64,000 bases of DNA from Segniliparus rugosus ATCC BAA-974 (GCF_000185725.2 NZ_KI391954.1:496001-560000), one strand, 5' to 3'; counted from the stretch's first letter, positions 51,508 through 63,047 are shown. The notes: generated by a model not told the origin, from the letters alone. Program-made: numbers and translations.

Positions 51508-52438
51508 CGCGGAGGACCGGGTCTTCCGTCTCACGGCCGCAGGCTCTGCGGCGCTCGTCTCCGCGATGGTGGCCGCCATCGGCGTGTTCCTGCTCTTGCG
51601 GGCGATTCCTGCGCTCGCGCAGGATCGGGCGAACTTCCTCACCAGCAGCGCGTGGGACCTCTCCGATCCGGGGCGGCTCTCGTTCGGCATGGCCGAGCTG
51701 GCGTTGGTCACCATTCTGGTGTCCGCGTTCGCGCTGACTCTCGCCGTGCCCGTCGCGCTCGGCGTCGCGCTTTTCGTCTCGCACTACGCGCCCCGCGCTC
51801 TGGCCGCTCCCGTCGCAAGGGTGGTCGACCTGCTCGCGGCTGTGCCCTCCATCGTGTACGGGCTGTGGGGCTGGCTGTTCCTCGCGCCGAAGCTCGCCCC
51901 GGTCTCGCAGTGGCTGGCCGGCCATCTCGGGTGGCTCTTCCTCTTCCACCACGGGGCGGGCGACCCGCCGAATCTGCAGACCGGTCGGAACCTCTTCACC
52001 ACAGGGATCGTCCTCGCCGTGATGGTCCTGCCGGTCATCACGGCGATCTCCCGCGAAGTGTTCGCACAGACTCCGCGCGAGCAGATCGAAGCCGCCCTCG
52101 CGCTCGGCGCGACCAAATGGGAGGTCGTCCGCATGACGGTGTGGCCGTTCGGCCGCAGCGGGTTCATCGCAGGGGCGATGCTCGGCCTCGGCAGGGCCTT
52201 GGGCGAGACGATGGCCGTATACCTCATCCTCGCCACGGTCGCGAGGAAGTTCAGCTGGTCGGTGTTCGACGGCGGGGCCACGATCGCCTCGAAGATCGCG
52301 CTCGGCGCGGGCGAGCTGGATGTGAGCCACGGGGTGACGGCGGGGGCGTACATCGCCATCGGGCTGGTGCTGTTCGTGGTGACGTTCGCGGTGAACACGC
52401 TGGCCAGGGTTGTGGCAAAGCGCGGGGCGGCCGGATGA
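51491..52438 (+). CDS. pstC: Phosphate ABC transporter permease PstC
   Basis: 315 residues with about six membrane helices and the PstC loops (AVPSIVYGLWGWLFLAP; ATKWEVVRMTVWPFGRSGFIAG; LGLGRALGETMAVYLIL). The start appears to be the TTG at 51491, overlapping the end of pstS by 17 bases; no ATG fits before the first helix. It forms the channel with PstA. Confidence 0.95.
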   Translation: MTLSRNAEDRVFRLTAAGSAALVSAMVAAIGVFLLLRAIPALAQDRANFLTSSAWDLSDPGRLSFGMAELALVTILVSAFALTLAVPVALGVALFVSHYAPRALAAPVARVVDLLAAVPSIVYGLWGWLFLAPKLAPVSQWLAGHLGWLFLFHHGAGDPPNLQTGRNLFTTGIVLAVMVLPVITAISREVFAQTPREQIEAALALGATKWEVVRMTVWPFGRSGFIAGAMLGLGRALGETMAVYLILATVARKFSWSVFDGGATIASKIALGAGELDVSHGVTAGAYIAIGLVLFVVTFAVNTLARVVAKRGAAG

Positions 52439-53307
52439 GCGCGGGGCTGAGCTGGCGGCGCAAGGCCGCTGACCTGGTTGCGAGGGTGTGTGTGACGGCA
52501 TGCGCGGCCATCGCGGTTGCCCCGCTCGTCTGGCTGCTCGCCGTTGTGGTCCGCGAGGGCTCCCGCGCGCTCGCCTGGCGCGGCTGGTTCTCGCACTCCA
52601 TGTACGCGGTCGACAGCTCGGAGGTCGGCGGCGGCGCCTATCACGCCGTCGCTGGCACGCTGATCCTCGGCGCGATCTGTTCGCTCGTCGCCGTTCCGCT
52701 CGGCGTGCTCACGGCGGTCTATCTGGTCGAGTACGGCCAGAGGTCCCGGCTCGCGGCGGCGACCACCTTCTTGGTCGACATCCTCGCCGGCGTGCCCTCG
52801 ATCGTCGCGACGCTGTTCGTCTTCGTCCTCTGGGTGCTCGTCATCGGACTGCCGACCTCCGCTTTCGCGGCGGCGGCGGCGCTCGTGCTGCTGATGGTGC
52901 CGCTCGTGGTGCGCTCCACCGAGGAGATGCTCCGCGTCGTGCCTGGCGATTTGCGCGAGGCCTCGTACGCGCTCGGGATCACCAAGGCCCGCACGATTCT
53001 GCGCGTGGTGCTCCCGGTCGCGCGGACGGGCATTGCGACCGGGGTGATGCTCGCGCTGGCAAGGGCGCTCGGGGAGAGCGCGCCGCTCTTGGTCCTTCTG
53101 CCCTACAGCTCGGCGATCAATTTCGACCCCTTCGAAGGGAACATGGCCTCGCTCCCGTCGTTCATGCTCGACCAGCAGCTCATCTCCGCGCAGGCGGGGG
53201 TGGACCGGATGTGGGGGGCGGCGCTGACGCTCATCGTCATGATCGCGGTGTTGCTCGCGCTTGCCATGCTCGCTGGCGGGCGGTCGCGGCAGCAGAAAGG
53301 AAGATGA
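52435..53307 (+). CDS. pstA: Phosphate ABC transporter permease PstA
   Basis: 290 residues with six helices. PstA landmarks: [59 protein letters not shown] and [16 protein letters not shown]. The ATG overlaps the pstC stop (ATGA). Confidence 0.95.
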   Translation: MSAGLSWRRKAADLVARVCVTACAAIAVAPLVWLLAVVVREGSRALAWRGWFSHSMYAVDSSEVGGGAYHAVAGTLILGAICSLVAVPLGVLTAVYLVEYGQRSRLAAATTFLVDILAGVPSIVATLFVFVLWVLVIGLPTSAFAAAAALVLLMVPLVVRSTEEMLRVVPGDLREASYALGITKARTILRVVLPVARTGIATGVMLALARALGESAPLLVLLPYSSAINFDPFEGNMASLPSFMLDQQLISAQAGVDRMWGAALTLIVMIAVLLALAMLAGGRSRQQKGR

Positions 53308-54086
53308 CGTTGGCCAAGCAAGTGGAGCTACGCGGATTGGGCGTGCGCTACGGCTCGTTCCAAGCGGTTTCCGAGGTGAGCCTGACGATGCCCCCGAACA
53401 GCATCACGGCCTTCATCGGGCCCTCGGGCTGCGGGAAGTCGACGGTGCTGCGGGCGATCAACCGGATGATCGAAGTGATTCCGGGGGCGCGGGTGGACGG
53501 CGAGGTCCTCCTCGACGGGGACGAGGTGTACGGGCCGAAAGCGGACGCGACACAGGTGCGCCGCACGGTCGGGATGGTCTTCCAGCGCCCGAACCCGTTC
53601 CCGACGATGTCGATCCGGCAGAACGTGCTCGCCGGGCTCGCCCTGCAAGGGGTTCGCGACAAGGCCCGGCTGACGGAAACGCTCGAACGCTCGCTGCGCC
53701 AGGCGAACCTGTGGCACGAGGTCAAAGACCGGCTCGACAAGCCGGGCGGCGGCCTCTCCGGCGGGCAGCAGCAGCGGCTCTGCATCGCCCGCGCGGTCGC
53801 CGTCTCGCCCGCAGTCATCCTGATGGACGAGCCTTGCTCCGCCCTCGACCCCATTTCCACCGAGGCGGTCGAGAAGCTCATCCTCGACCTCAAACAGGAG
53901 CTGACCGTCGTGATCGTGACGCACAACATGGCGCAGGCGGCCCGAGTCAGCGACCAGACCGCGTTCTTCAACCTCGAAGCAGTCGGCAAACCCGGACGGC
54001 TCGTGGAGGCGGGCCCGACGACGAGGATTTTCACCGAGCCGAGCCAGCAGTCGACCCAGGACTATATTGCGGGCAGGTTTGGCTGA
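53304..54086 (+). CDS. pstB: Phosphate import ATP-binding protein PstB
   Basis: 260 residues. Walker [19 protein letters not shown]-loop [12 protein letters not shown] (the PstB hallmark), signature [14 protein letters not shown], Walker [13 protein letters not shown], and H-loop [11 protein letters not shown]. The ATG at 53304 overlaps the pstA stop. Together pstSCAB form a complete high-affinity phosphate importer; phoU is not visible in the window. Confidence 0.97.
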   Translation: MTLAKQVELRGLGVRYGSFQAVSEVSLTMPPNSITAFIGPSGCGKSTVLRAINRMIEVIPGARVDGEVLLDGDEVYGPKADATQVRRTVGMVFQRPNPFPTMSIRQNVLAGLALQGVRDKARLTETLERSLRQANLWHEVKDRLDKPGGGLSGGQQQRLCIARAVAVSPAVILMDEPCSALDPISTEAVEKLILDLKQELTVVIVTHNMAQAARVSDQTAFFNLEAVGKPGRLVEAGPTTRIFTEPSQQSTQDYIAGRFG

Positions 54087-54103
54087 GGCTCAGTCCTCGG
54101 CCC

Positions 54104-54949
54104 TCAGATGGCGATGGTGCCCTTCACGAGGGTGGCGCAGTTGCCGCCGACCCAGACCGTGCCGTCGTCGTCCGCTGTGATCTGGATGGAGCCCGCGCGT
54201 CCGACGCGAGCCCCTTGGGAGACCCGGTACGCCGAGGGCGCGGCTCCTGAGCCGATGAGCCATTGGGCGACGCTGGCGTTCAAACTGCCGGTCACCGGAT
54301 CCTCGGGCACGCCGACCCCCGGTGCGAAAGCGCGTATCTCGAAGGCGTGTTGCGCCCCCTCGGGGTACGGGCCGATCGCGCCGATCTTGGCGTGGGGGAT
54401 TTTGGACAGGTCCGGCTCGAGCGCGAGGACTTCGTCCGCGGACGAGAGTTGGACGACGGCCCATCCGGGACCGTTGTCCACCCATTGGTGGGCGACGATG
54501 GCTCCGGGGATCAGGTCGAACGCGTCGGAGATCTGCGCGAGGAACTCGTCGTCCAGCGGTCCGGTCCGCAGCGTGGGGGGAGCGGCGAAGGAGAGCGCGT
54601 CCTGTTTGACCCGGATCTCGACCAGCCCGGCCGCGCATTCCTGGACGATCGTGCCGGGGGACTGGGGGATGCCGCCGTTGTCCAGCCACGCGTGGGCGGC
54701 TCCGAGCGTGGGGTGCCCGGCGAACGGGAGCTCGCCGCCCGGCGTGAAGATGCGCAGCCGGTAGTCGGCTTTGGTTTTGGTGGCGGGGAGCACGAAAACG
54801 GTCTCCGACAAGTTGGTCCATCTCGCCAACCGCTGCATCTCCACCGCGGTCACGCCGTCGCCCCGGAGGACCACTGCGACCGGGTTGCCCAAATACGGGG
54901 CCGAAGCGAACACGTCCACCTGAGAGAATTCTCTTATTCGAGTACCCAT
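54104..54949 (-). CDS. PhzF-family epimerase/isomerase-like protein
   Basis: 281 residues. QVDVFASAPYLGNPVAVVL is the PhzF entry motif. The catalytic Glu region WTNLSETVFVLPA, RIFTPGGELPFAGHPTLGAAH and FAPGVGVPEDPVTGSLNASVA follow in family order. PhzF enzymes isomerise or epimerise small acids; most members have unknown substrates. The ATG at 54949 is chosen because it begins the conserved N-terminal strand; an in-frame start upstream at 55009 adds non-conserved residues. The gene is convergent with pstB. Confidence 0.88.
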   Translation of the reverse strand: MGTRIREFSQVDVFASAPYLGNPVAVVLRGDGVTAVEMQRLARWTNLSETVFVLPATKTKADYRLRIFTPGGELPFAGHPTLGAAHAWLDNGGIPQSPGTIVQECAAGLVEIRVKQDALSFAAPPTLRTGPLDDEFLAQISDAFDLIPGAIVAHQWVDNGPGWAVVQLSSADEVLALEPDLSKIPHAKIGAIGPYPEGAQHAFEIRAFAPGVGVPEDPVTGSLNASVAQWLIGSGAAPSAYRVSQGARVGRAGSIQITADDDGTVWVGGNCATLVKGTIAI

Positions 54950-55076
54950 ACCACCATGCTGTGAGTCTTGCGTTATTGCCGCATTGCATCGATTTGATAA
55001 CGGAATCATATATCAAATCGCAAAGGCTCGCCGAGCCCGCAGCGCTGGACGCGCCGATGCGGCGCGTCTCACGTTC

Positions 55077-58000
55077 TCAGGGCAGCGCGGGCAGCTTCCG
55101 CTCGTACAGCCACTCCTGCCACAGGGAGGCGAGGCCTCGGCGGCCGACCTCGTCCACCAGGTTGATGAAGTCCTGGGTGGACGCGTTGGCGTGCCGGAAC
55201 CGGGCCGCGAACGTCCGCAGAATCTGGAAGAACGTCTCGTCGCCCACGACGGTGCGCAGCGCGTGCAGGGCGAGCGCGCCTCGCTTGTAGACCCGGTCGT
55301 CGAACATGTCTTTCGCTCCTGGGTCCGCGAGCAGCAGGTCTTGCGGCAGCTCCGCGAGCCGTCTGTGGTGCCTGGCGGCCCAATGCGCGGCGGGGGCCCC
55401 GCCGGAGCGCTCCGACCACAGCCACTCCGCATAGCAGGCGAAGCCCTCGTGCAGCCAGATGTCGCGCCATTGTTTGCACGTCACCGAGTTGCCGAACCAT
55501 TGGTGCGCGAGCTCGTGGGACACCAGGCGTTCCGCGTCCCTGCCTTTGCCGACGAACTGCGCGCCGAACACCGACATGCCCTGCGCCTCGATAGGGATCT
55601 CCAGCTCGTCGGCGGTCACCACTGCGGTGTGCTCCGCGAACGGGTACGGGCCGAACAGCTCGGAGAAGACCCGCACCATTTGAGGGTGGCGGCCGAAGGA
55701 GGGCGCGAGCTTGCGCGCCAAATCGGCCGGCGCGGCGATCCGGTCGGGCACGGGGTCTTCCGACATCGTGGCCAGCTCGTACCTGCCGATCTGCAGCGAG
55801 GCGAGATAGGGGGCCATCGGCTCGGCCTGCTCGTAGGTCCAGATGGTCTGCGAGGACTTGGCCTTGCGCCCGACGAGCTTGCCGTTGCACACGGCCCGGT
55901 AGCCGTTGGGCACGGCGATTTCGAACCGGTAGGACGCTTTCGACGTGGGGCGGTCGTCGCATGGGTACCAGCTATGCGCGCCGTTCGGCTGGCTCGCGAC
56001 GAGCGCGCCGTCGGTGAGCTCCTCGAACCCGATCTCGCCCCAGACGGTGCGGATCGGCTTGGGGTTCCCCGAGTAATGGACGACGACCTTCAAGCGCTTG
56101 CCCGAGGGGGCGGGCGATTTCAGCACCAGGGCGAGCTTGCCCGCGCCGTGGCGGTGCCGCGCGGGGCGTTGCCCGTCGACGGCGAGCTTGCCGATCTTCA
56201 CGTGCTCCGCCAAATCGAAGACAAGCTCCGAAGCCGGGCCGGTGGTCGTGAGGAAGATCCTCGCCTCGCCCTCCAGGCGCCCGCTCGCCACCTGGTACGC
56301 GAGGTCGAGTTCGTAGCGGTCGACGTTGTATCCGCTATTGCCTTGTCCCGGACAGTACGGATCCGCGCTCACTTCTTCTTCCCTTTTTTCGCTTCGGAAT
56401 CGGCGGGCCACGGAGAGATGGGGGTTGCCGAGCCAACGGGTGCTCGGGGGCACCACGTCGCCGCGCAGCACCAGCGAGGCCGGTCCCACCGTCGCGCCCG
56501 CGCCGACGACCGAGCCCGGCAGGGCGACGCAGTGCGGCCCGAGGCTGGCCCCCGCTTCGAGGGCCACCGTGTCCAAGCGCATGATCCGGTCGTGGAAGAG
56601 GTGCGTCTGCACCACGCAGCCCCGGCCAACGCTCGCCCCGTCGCCGAGCGTCACCAGATCGGCCTCGGGCAGCCAGTAGCTTTCGCACCACACGCCCTTG
56701 CCGATTTTCGCGCCCATGGCCCGAAGCCACAGGTTGAGCGCGCCCGTGCCGCTGGCGTGGCGGGCGAACCAGGTCGCGGCCACGGATTCGACGAACGTGT
56801 CCGCGACCTCGTTGCGCCACACGAAGCTCGACCACAGCGGGTGCTCCTGCGGCCGGAACCGGCCGATGACGAGCCATTTCGCGAGGACGCTCACCAGCGC
56901 CGCCAGCGCGCCCGCGGCGAGCAGCACGAGGCCGACTCCGAGCAGCGCCCCGACCGGCCCGAACCGGAGCAGCAATGCTTGGAGCGCGAGGAGTACCAGC
57001 GCGCCGATCCAGAACGAGGTGATCACCGCCGCGATCCGGCAGCACTCCACGGCGGCTCTGGCGAGTTTCAGGCGCAGCGGCGGCGCGAAGGTGCGCGCCG
57101 CGTCGCCCTCGTCGGCTTTGCGCCGCAGGCGGATCGGCGGGCTGCCGAGCCAGGAGGAGCCGCTCTTCGCCTTGTAGGGAGTCGCGGAGAGCACCGCCAC
57201 CAGCGCGCCATTGGGGATCTTGCGCCCGGGCTGGGTGATGCCGGAGTTGCCGAGGAAGGCCCGCTCGCCGACTTTGGTCTCGGCGATGTGGATCCAGCCG
57301 CCGCCGAGTTCGTAGGAGCCGACCATGGTGTCGTCCGCGAGGAAGGCCCCGTCGCCCACCGTGGTGAACTTCGGCGCGAGCACGGCGGTGGAGATCTCGG
57401 TGTTCTTCCCGATCTTCGCGCCGAGAAGGCGCATCCACACCGGGGTGGCGAGGCTGGCGTACAGCGGGAACAGGTGCAGCCGCGCCGCGTCCATCAGCCG
57501 CTCGACGGCCCAGGTCTGCCAGCCGGCCCGGCTGCGCACCGGATGGTAGCCCGCTGCGACGCCGAGCGAGCCGAGGCGCACGCCGACCAGGGTGGCGAGC
57601 ATGTACGTCAGGACGGCGGCGAGCGCGGCAAGCGGCGTCGCGGCCAGCGCGGGCCAGACGGCCTCGCGCAGCGACGCGGAGCCTCGGACCGCCGCGCCGA
57701 TGACCGCGAGCCCCACCGCCCACGAGCACAGCGGCAGCCCGCCGATCGCCGCGGCGCTCACCGCGTACACGGCGGCCCAGCGCCTTGCCTGCTTCGGGCG
57801 GCGCTGCGGCCAGGGGTGGTGCGCCTTGCCTGCTTTCACGGCGGGGGAGCCCTTCCAATACCTGCCGCCTTTGACCTTGCCGACCACGCAGGAGGCGGGG
57901 GCCACGTCCGCGTCCTTGCCGACCTGCGCGCCGGGCAGGAGCGTGGTGCGCGCGCCGATCGCCGCGTCCGCCCCGATGACGATCTCGCCGACGTGGAAGA

Positions 58001-60299
58001 CGTCCCCGTCGAGCCAATGCCCGCGCAGGTCCACTTCGGGCTCGACGCAGCTGCGGTCGCCGAGCGTGAGCATCCCGGTCACCGGCGGGATCGCGTGCAG
58101 GTCCACGCCCTCCCCGATCTTCGCGCCGAGCATTCTGGCGTAGAGCGTCATCCATGGGGCTCCGGAGAGGTTTTCCGCGCCGAGGGCTGCGGCGAGGTGC
58201 TCGGCGGTCCAGACCCGCAGATGGACGGGCCCGCCGCGCGGATAGGCTCCGGGTGCGAGGCGGAAGGTGAGGATCCTCGCCGCGAGGGCCGCGACGGCGA
58301 CCCGGCCGAACGGGGTGGCGAACAGCAGGAGGCTCGCCCCGACGGCCCACCAACAGGTCGGCCTCGCCCACGCGACCGTGTGGGCGAGGACGTTGTTGAG
58401 CAGCAGCAGCCAGGCGACCCACTGGAGCCCGCCGAGGGTGGCCGTGACGAGCATGATCAGCGTCTGCGCGGCGCGGGCGAGCCGAGGAGTGGGGCGGACG
58501 TGCCGGGGCTCCGCGGCTGCGGCGGGGGCCTGCTCGTCGAGGAAGTCCGCGAGCGAGCCGAGCCTGGGATGGTCGTAGAGCTCGGCGACCGTGGCGGTCG
58601 GATAGCGCGTCCGCAGCGCGGAGACCAGCTGGGCCGCCGCGAGCGAGCCGCCGCCGAGCGAGAAGAAGTCCGCGTCGTCGCCGTCGATCTGCGCGCCGAG
58701 CACCTCCGCCCAGAGGTCCGCGAGCCAGCCCGCCGTGCCTTCGAGGCCGTGCGCCGCTTCGCCCGCGACCGGCCAGGGCAGCGCGGCGCGGTCGACCTTC
58801 CCCGACGTGCGCACCGGCAGCTCCGGCAACAGGACCAGTCGGGGCACCAACGCGGCGGGCAAGTGCGCGGCGAGTTCGGCGCGGGCGGCTTCGAGGTTGT
58901 AATCTGGATCGGCGCTGGAGAGGTAGCCGACCAGCAGGGAGGCTCCCGAGGCGGTCTTTTTCACAGCGGCGGCAGCGGCGGTGACTCCGGGGAGGGCGGC
59001 GAGCGCCGCGTCCACTTCGCCGAGCTCGATCCGCCGCCCGCCGATCTTGACTTGGTCGTCGGCGCGGCCGAGGAAGACGAGGCCTTCCGGCTCAAGGCGC
59101 ACGAGGTCGCCGCTCCGGTACGCCCGCTCCCAGCCCAACGCGGGGGCGGGGGCGTATTTCTCCGCGTCTTTCACCGGATCGAGGTAACGGGCAAGGCCCA
59201 CGCCGCCGATGACGAGTTCGCCGGACTGCCCGTACCCGACTTGTGCCCCGTCCGCGTCCACGACCGCGAGGTCCCAGCCGGGCAGTGGCAGGCCGATCCG
59301 AACCACGTCGTCGCCGGTCAGCGGGGCGGCGCAGGCGACAACGGTCGCTTCGGTCGGCCCGTAGGTGTTCCACAGCTCGCGGCCCTCGCCCGCGAGCCGC
59401 GCGGCGAGGTCCGGCGGGCAGGCCTCGCCGCCGAAGATCAACAGGCGCACCGCCTCGAGCGCCTCCGGCGGCCACAACGAGGCGAGGGTGGGGACGGTCG
59501 AGACCACGCTGATGTCCCTGGCGACCAGCCACGGGCCGAGGTCCATGCCGCTGCGCACCAGCGCGCGAGGCGCGGGGACGAGGCACGCCCCGTGCCGCCA
59601 CGCGAGCCACATCTCCTCGCAGGACGCGTCGAAGGCGACCGAGAGCCCGGCGAGCACCCGGTCGTCCGGGCCGATGGGCTCGTCCGTGAGGAAGATCCGC
59701 GCCTCCGCGTCGACGAACGCCGCCGCGTTGCGGTGGGTCACCGCGACCCCCTTGGGCTTGCCGGTAGAACCGCTGGTGAAGATGATCCACGCGTCGTCCG
59801 ACGGAGCCGGAGGCTCGACAACTGGGGAGGCGGAGCGCCTCCCCCACTCGCTGGCGCTCGCGGGAGGCACCCCCCTCGGCTCGTCGGAACGCGGCGGATC
59901 GCCATCTGGTCGGCGGGGCAGCCAGCCGTCGACGGTGATCGTGGCCTCGACCTCGGCCTCGGAGAAGACGAGGTCCGCGCGCTCTTGCGGATCGTCCGCG
60001 TCCACGGGGACGTAGGCGCAGCCCGCCGCGATGACCGAGAGAATGGCCACGTACAGGTCGCAGCTGCCCGAGGGCAGGCGCACGCCGACCCGTCCGCCCC
60101 GCCCGACGCCGAGCGCGGCGAGCCGCGCGGCACCTTCCTGCGCGGCCTCCACGAGTTCGGCGTAGGTGAGCTGCAGGTCGCCGTCGTCCACGGCAGGTGT
60201 GTCGGGGAATTCCGCCGCTGTCGCGGCTAGCACGTCCCAGAGGGTCCGCTCGGCCGGCGCGTGTGCGGACAGGAGATATTGCGCAGGTATTTCGGCCAT
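55077..60299 (-). CDS. Pls-type NRPS-like synthetase fused to an M1 metallopeptidase
   Basis: 1740 residues. Adenylation domain ~15-510 (core A3 [15 protein letters not shown]5 NTYGPTEAT), carrier domain ~525-590 (FFSLGGGS with the phosphopantetheine serine), then membrane helices alternating with three left-handed beta-helix (hexapeptide) acyltransferase-like regions (~715-825, 960-1045, 1200-1300), the Pls/PosA layout known from epsilon-polylysine synthetase. The last ~420 residues are an M1 aminopeptidase: [11 protein letters not shown] exopeptidase-type motif, HELAHQW zinc site near 1595, and [10 protein letters not shown]. At the join (56372) a GTG with AAGGGAAGAAGAA ahead could start the peptidase alone. 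Product unknown; a cationic or peptidic oligomer is a guess. A GTG at 60323 is an alternative start. Confidence 0.85.
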   Translation of the reverse strand: MAEIPAQYLLSAHAPAERTLWDVLAATAAEFPDTPAVDDGDLQLTYAELVEAAQEGAARLAALGVGRGGRVGVRLPSGSCDLYVAILSVIAAGCAYVPVDADDPQERADLVFSEAEVEATITVDGWLPRRPDGDPPRSDEPRGVPPASASEWGRRSASPVVEPPAPSDDAWIIFTSGSTGKPKGVAVTHRNAAAFVDAEARIFLTDEPIGPDDRVLAGLSVAFDASCEEMWLAWRHGACLVPAPRALVRSGMDLGPWLVARDISVVSTVPTLASLWPPEALEAVRLLIFGGEACPPDLAARLAGEGRELWNTYGPTEATVVACAAPLTGDDVVRIGLPLPGWDLAVVDADGAQVGYGQSGELVIGGVGLARYLDPVKDAEKYAPAPALGWERAYRSGDLVRLEPEGLVFLGRADDQVKIGGRRIELGEVDAALAALPGVTAAAAAVKKTASGASLLVGYLSSADPDYNLEAARAELAAHLPAALVPRLVLLPELPVRTSGKVDRAALPWPVAGEAAHGLEGTAGWLADLWAEVLGAQIDGDDADFFSLGGGSLAAAQLVSALRTRYPTATVAELYDHPRLGSLADFLDEQAPAAAAEPRHVRPTPRLARAAQTLIMLVTATLGGLQWVAWLLLLNNVLAHTVAWARPTCWWAVGASLLLFATPFGRVAVAALAARILTFRLAPGAYPRGGPVHLRVWTAEHLAAALGAENLSGAPWMTLYARMLGAKIGEGVDLHAIPPVTGMLTLGDRSCVEPEVDLRGHWLDGDVFHVGEIVIGADAAIGARTTLLPGAQVGKDADVAPASCVVGKVKGGRYWKGSPAVKAGKAHHPWPQRRPKQARRWAAVYAVSAAAIGGLPLCSWAVGLAVIGAAVRGSASLREAVWPALAATPLAALAAVLTYMLATLVGVRLGSLGVAAGYHPVRSRAGWQTWAVERLMDAARLHLFPLYASLATPVWMRLLGAKIGKNTEISTAVLAPKFTTVGDGAFLADDTMVGSYELGGGWIHIAETKVGERAFLGNSGITQPGRKIPNGALVAVLSATPYKAKSGSSWLGSPPIRLRRKADEGDAARTFAPPLRLKLARAAVECCRIAAVITSFWIGALVLLALQALLLRFGPVGALLGVGLVLLAAGALAALVSVLAKWLVIGRFRPQEHPLWSSFVWRNEVADTFVESVAATWFARHASGTGALNLWLRAMGAKIGKGVWCESYWLPEADLVTLGDGASVGRGCVVQTHLFHDRIMRLDTVALEAGASLGPHCVALPGSVVGAGATVGPASLVLRGDVVPPSTRWLGNPHLSVARRFRSEKREEEVSADPYCPGQGNSGYNVDRYELDLAYQVASGRLEGEARIFLTTTGPASELVFDLAEHVKIGKLAVDGQRPARHRHGAGKLALVLKSPAPSGKRLKVVVHYSGNPKPIRTVWGEIGFEELTDGALVASQPNGAHSWYPCDDRPTSKASYRFEIAVPNGYRAVCNGKLVGRKAKSSQTIWTYEQAEPMAPYLASLQIGRYELATMSEDPVPDRIAAPADLARKLAPSFGRHPQMVRVFSELFGPYPFAEHTAVVTADELEIPIEAQGMSVFGAQFVGKGRDAERLVSHELAHQWFGNSVTCKQWRDIWLHEGFACYAEWLWSERSGGAPAAHWAARHHRRLAELPQDLLLADPGAKDMFDDRVYKRGALALHALRTVVGDETFFQILRTFAARFRHANASTQDFINLVDEVGRRGLASLWQEWLYERKLPALP

Positions 60300-60340
60300 C
60301 GGAAGCAGCCTATCGAATGACACTCATTACTGTTGGATTC

Positions 60341-61252
60341 GTGTCTGTGATTCCGAACCGGTCTGTGGTGGTGCGCGCGCCGGGCAAACTGAACCTCTAC
60401 CTCAAGGTCGGCGATCTGCGCGAAGACGGGTATCACGAGCTCAGCACCGTGTTCCAATCGGTGTCTCTGGCCGACGAGGTGACGATCGCGGAGCATCACG
60501 AGCTGCATGTGCGTCTGCGCGGCGGCGGAGCAGTCGGCGTGCCGACGGATCGGCGTAATCTGGCCTGGCAGGCGGCAGAGCTTCTGGCCGAGCATGTGGG
60601 CCGCGACCCGAACGTCGACATCGCGATCCTCAAATCGATTCCCGTCGCCGGGGGCATGGCGGGGGGCAGCACGGACGCCGCCGCCGTGCTCGTCGGACTC
60701 GCGGCGCTGTGGGGGGAGGAGCTTGAGCGGGAAGAATTGCTCGAGCTCGCCGCCGAGCTGGGCAGCGACGTGCCGTTCTGCGTCTTCGGCGGCACCGCGA
60801 TCGGGACTGGCAGAGGGGAGCTGCTCACGTCCGCGTTGGCCCGCGCCACGCTGCACTGGGTGCTCGCGTTCTCCGGGGAAGGGCTCTCCACGCCCGCGGT
60901 GTATCGCGAGCTGGACCGGCTTCGCGCGGCAGGCACACAGCCGAAGGCCACAGACTGCGACGAGCTTTTGCGCGCGCTGGTCTCCGGCGACGTGTCCCAG
61001 GTCGCCGGGCTTTTGCACAACGACTTGCAGCCCGCCGCGCTGTCGTTGCGCCCGGACTTGCGCCGCACGCTCCTTGCGGGCCGGGAGGCGGGCGCGCTGG
61101 CCGGGATCATCGCAGGATCCGGTCCGACCTGCATGTTCTTAGCGGAAGACGCGCACCACGCGGTGGACATCGCCGCGCAGCTCGCGGGGGCCGGGGTGTG
61201 CCAGTCGGTCCGGGCGGCGCACGGCCCCGCTCGGGGCGCGCGGGTGGTGTGA
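60341..61252 (+). CDS. ispE: 4-Diphosphocytidyl-2-C-methyl-D-erythritol kinase
   Basis: 303 residues, GHMP kinase fold. [24 protein letters not shown] is the IspE N-terminal signature, [21 protein letters not shown] the ATP-binding loop and [14 protein letters not shown] the C-terminal motif. It phosphorylates CDP-ME in the MEP isoprenoid pathway. The GTG at 60341 places the conserved strand five to eight residues in, as in M. tuberculosis IspE; an ATG at 60317 is possible. The divergent synthetase shares its promoter region. Confidence 0.95.
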   Translation: MSVIPNRSVVVRAPGKLNLYLKVGDLREDGYHELSTVFQSVSLADEVTIAEHHELHVRLRGGGAVGVPTDRRNLAWQAAELLAEHVGRDPNVDIAILKSIPVAGGMAGGSTDAAAVLVGLAALWGEELEREELLELAAELGSDVPFCVFGGTAIGTGRGELLTSALARATLHWVLAFSGEGLSTPAVYRELDRLRAAGTQPKATDCDELLRALVSGDVSQVAGLLHNDLQPAALSLRPDLRRTLLAGREAGALAGIIAGSGPTCMFLAEDAHHAVDIAAQLAGAGVCQSVRAAHGPARGARVV

Positions 61253-61451
61253 GCCGCCCGGGATCGGGAAGACGCGCCTGCGGTCCGCCTGGCTGAGGCT
61301 GCCGGGGAGCTTGGCCTCGAAGGCGGCGAGCGCTAGCAGCACGGTGGAGCCGAGCAGGCTCCTCGGCTCAGAGTTCGGAGCCGTCGTCCTCGTCGTCGAA
61401 ATCTCCGTCGCGGTATTTGGCCGCGAGTCCGTCCGCGCCGGACGGCTGCTG

Positions 61452-62048
61452 TCAGTGCCCGAACGGGTCGGGGTCCACGCCCGGAGTCCACGACAAGCCC
61501 GGCACGCCCCAGCCCTCCTGTTTGACCGCTTTCTTCGCTTTGCGGGCCCAGCGGCCGACGAGCACGTCCAAGTAGAGCTTCCCGTCGAGATGGCCGACTT
61601 CGTGCTGGAGCATCCGGGCGAACAGGCCCGTGCCCTCGATCTCCACGGGCTGGCCCGCCCGGTCCACGCCGGTGACCTTGGCCCAGGCGGCGCGACCGGT
61701 GGGGTATCGAAGGCCGGGGGCGGAGAGGCAGCCCTCCTCGTCCTCGTCCTCGTCCGGCATGCCCTCGGGGATGTCGCTCGTCTCGAGCACCGGGTTGATG
61801 ACCTCGCCTTTGCGGCTCACGCGTTTCCCCGAGGTGTCGTCCGGGCAGTCGTAGACGAACAGCCGCAGCCCCACGCCGACCTGGGTCGCGGCGAGGCCGA
61901 CGCCGTGCGAAGCCTTGAGCGTCTCGTACATGTCCTCGAGGAGGACGATCACGTCGGGCGGGGCGGCGCCCTCGTCGGTCAGCCGCACGAGTTCGGTCGG
62001 TCGGTGCAGCACCGGGTCTCCGGCGATCCGAATGGGAAGGATGGTCAT
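61452..62048 (-). CDS. def: Peptide deformylase
   Basis: 198 residues. The three deformylase motifs are clear: [19 protein letters not shown] with the metal cysteine, and QHEVGHLDG with HExxH. It removes formyl groups from new proteins. The C-terminus [12 protein letters not shown]...DPDPFGH matches M. tuberculosis Def to the last residue. The ATG gives [15 protein letters not shown]. The frame stays open for 27 more codons after its TGA, giving an acidic tail (see findings). Order with the next genes is that of Rv0429c-Rv0433. Confidence 0.96.
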   Translation of the reverse strand: MTILPIRIAGDPVLHRPTELVRLTDEGAAPPDVIVLLEDMYETLKASHGVGLAATQVGVGLRLFVYDCPDDTSGKRVSRKGEVINPVLETSDIPEGMPDEDEDEEGCLSAPGLRYPTGRAAWAKVTGVDRAGQPVEIEGTGLFARMLQHEVGHLDGKLYLDVLVGRWARKAKKAVKQEGWGVPGLSWTPGVDPDPFGH

Positions 62049-62120
62049 AGCCGACGAGACTACAGTTTGCCCGCCCTGCTTCCGCAGAAATGTCGGCGTT
62101 CCATGCTTCACTGTTCAGCG

Positions 62121-62453
62121 ATGTCCAGTTCCGAGCGCGCCCTGCCCGACCTCCCCCGCCTCCCCGAGTCAGCCGAAGAGCTCGCGGGCGGCGAGGGGCT
62201 GTCCCGCCGTGAGCGGGAGGTCCTCGCGTTCGAGCGGCAATGGTGGAAACACGCGGGCTCGAAGGAGGCCGCGGTCCGGGAACTGTTCGGGATGTCCGCG
62301 ACGCGCTACTACCAACTGCTCAACGCGCTCATCGACCGCCCGGAGGCGTTGCGCGCGGACCCGTTACTCGTGAAGCGTTTGCGCAGGCTGCGGGCCGCCC
62401 GGACGAAGGCGCGGGTCGCTCGGCGGCTCGGCGTCTACGACCTCGACCGCTGA
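62121..62453 (+). CDS. DUF3263 protein (Rv0430-like)
   Basis: 110 residues. The DUF3263 core LSRREREVLAFERQWWKHAG, then EAAVRELFGMSATRYYQLLNALID, is a helix-turn-helix-like fold with a basic C-terminus (RRLRRLRAARTKARVARRL). It is probably a small DNA-binding regulator. The position between def and the LytR_C gene is conserved in mycobacteria. Confidence 0.9.
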   Translation: MSSSERALPDLPRLPESAEELAGGEGLSRREREVLAFERQWWKHAGSKEAAVRELFGMSATRYYQLLNALIDRPEALRADPLLVKRLRRLRAARTKARVARRLGVYDLDR

Positions 62454-62493
62454 GCCGCGAAGCTCGAGGCAAAAGGGCGGTACACTGTCCCCG

Positions 62494-62994
62494 ATGTTAG
62501 ACCGATTGGCGAAATGGGGCCTCCCGTTGCGGGCGGTCGCGATGGTCCTTTTCTCCCTGGCCGTGGTGTTCCTCTTGCTGGGGGTGCGCGCTGTTGCGAA
62601 CAGCGGGCCCCAAGTGGATCCGTTGCAGGCCGCGGCGGACAAGGCGGCGCGAGCCGCTGCTGCCGCCGCGCAGCTGCCGCAGGACGCGCCCGCGCCCGAG
62701 CCGCCTCCTGGGAAGGTGTGCGTGTACAGCTACAGCCCTGGGCATCGCAATTGGGCGAGCAGCGTGGCGACGGTCCTGAAGGGCAAAGGCGTGGACGCGG
62801 AGGTCGCGGACGGGTACAGCCCCGGGAAGGTCGAAGGGTCGGTCGTCTACTACAAGGACGCCTATCAGAACCAAGCGCAGAAGGTGGCCGAAGCCTCTGG
62901 GCTGAGCCCCGCGCCGAAGACCGAGCCTTTGCCGGGCAACGTGGATCTCGGCAACGCGTGCAAGGGCGAACTCGCGCTCATCCTTTCCGAATGA
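62494..62994 (+). CDS. LytR C-terminal-domain envelope protein (Rv0431-like)
   Basis: 166 residues. A membrane helix near the N-terminus (AVAMVLFSLAVVFLLLGV), an Ala/Pro-rich spacer, and a LytR_C domain with CVYSYSPGHRNWASSVATVL and VVYYKDAYQNQAQKVAE. It is anchored in the membrane with the domain outside; in M. tuberculosis the homologue (VirR) affects vesicle release. The ATG at 62494 fits that start. Confidence 0.9.
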   Translation: MLDRLAKWGLPLRAVAMVLFSLAVVFLLLGVRAVANSGPQVDPLQAAADKAARAAAAAAQLPQDAPAPEPPPGKVCVYSYSPGHRNWASSVATVLKGKGVDAEVADGYSPGKVEGSVVYYKDAYQNQAQKVAEASGLSPAPKTEPLPGNVDLGNACKGELALILSE

Positions 62995-63047
62995 ACCAGT
63001 AGGCTGGATGATGGCAGCCACCGCCCAAACATTGAGGAGGCAATCCA

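Noticed and set aside
54984-60230. A 1748-codon open frame on the plus strand opposite the Pls-M1 gene
   Set aside because: Its translation is Arg/Ala/Gly/Glu-rich with no domains. The minus-strand frame has strong NRPS and M1 motifs. Long antisense frames are normal in DNA of this GC content.
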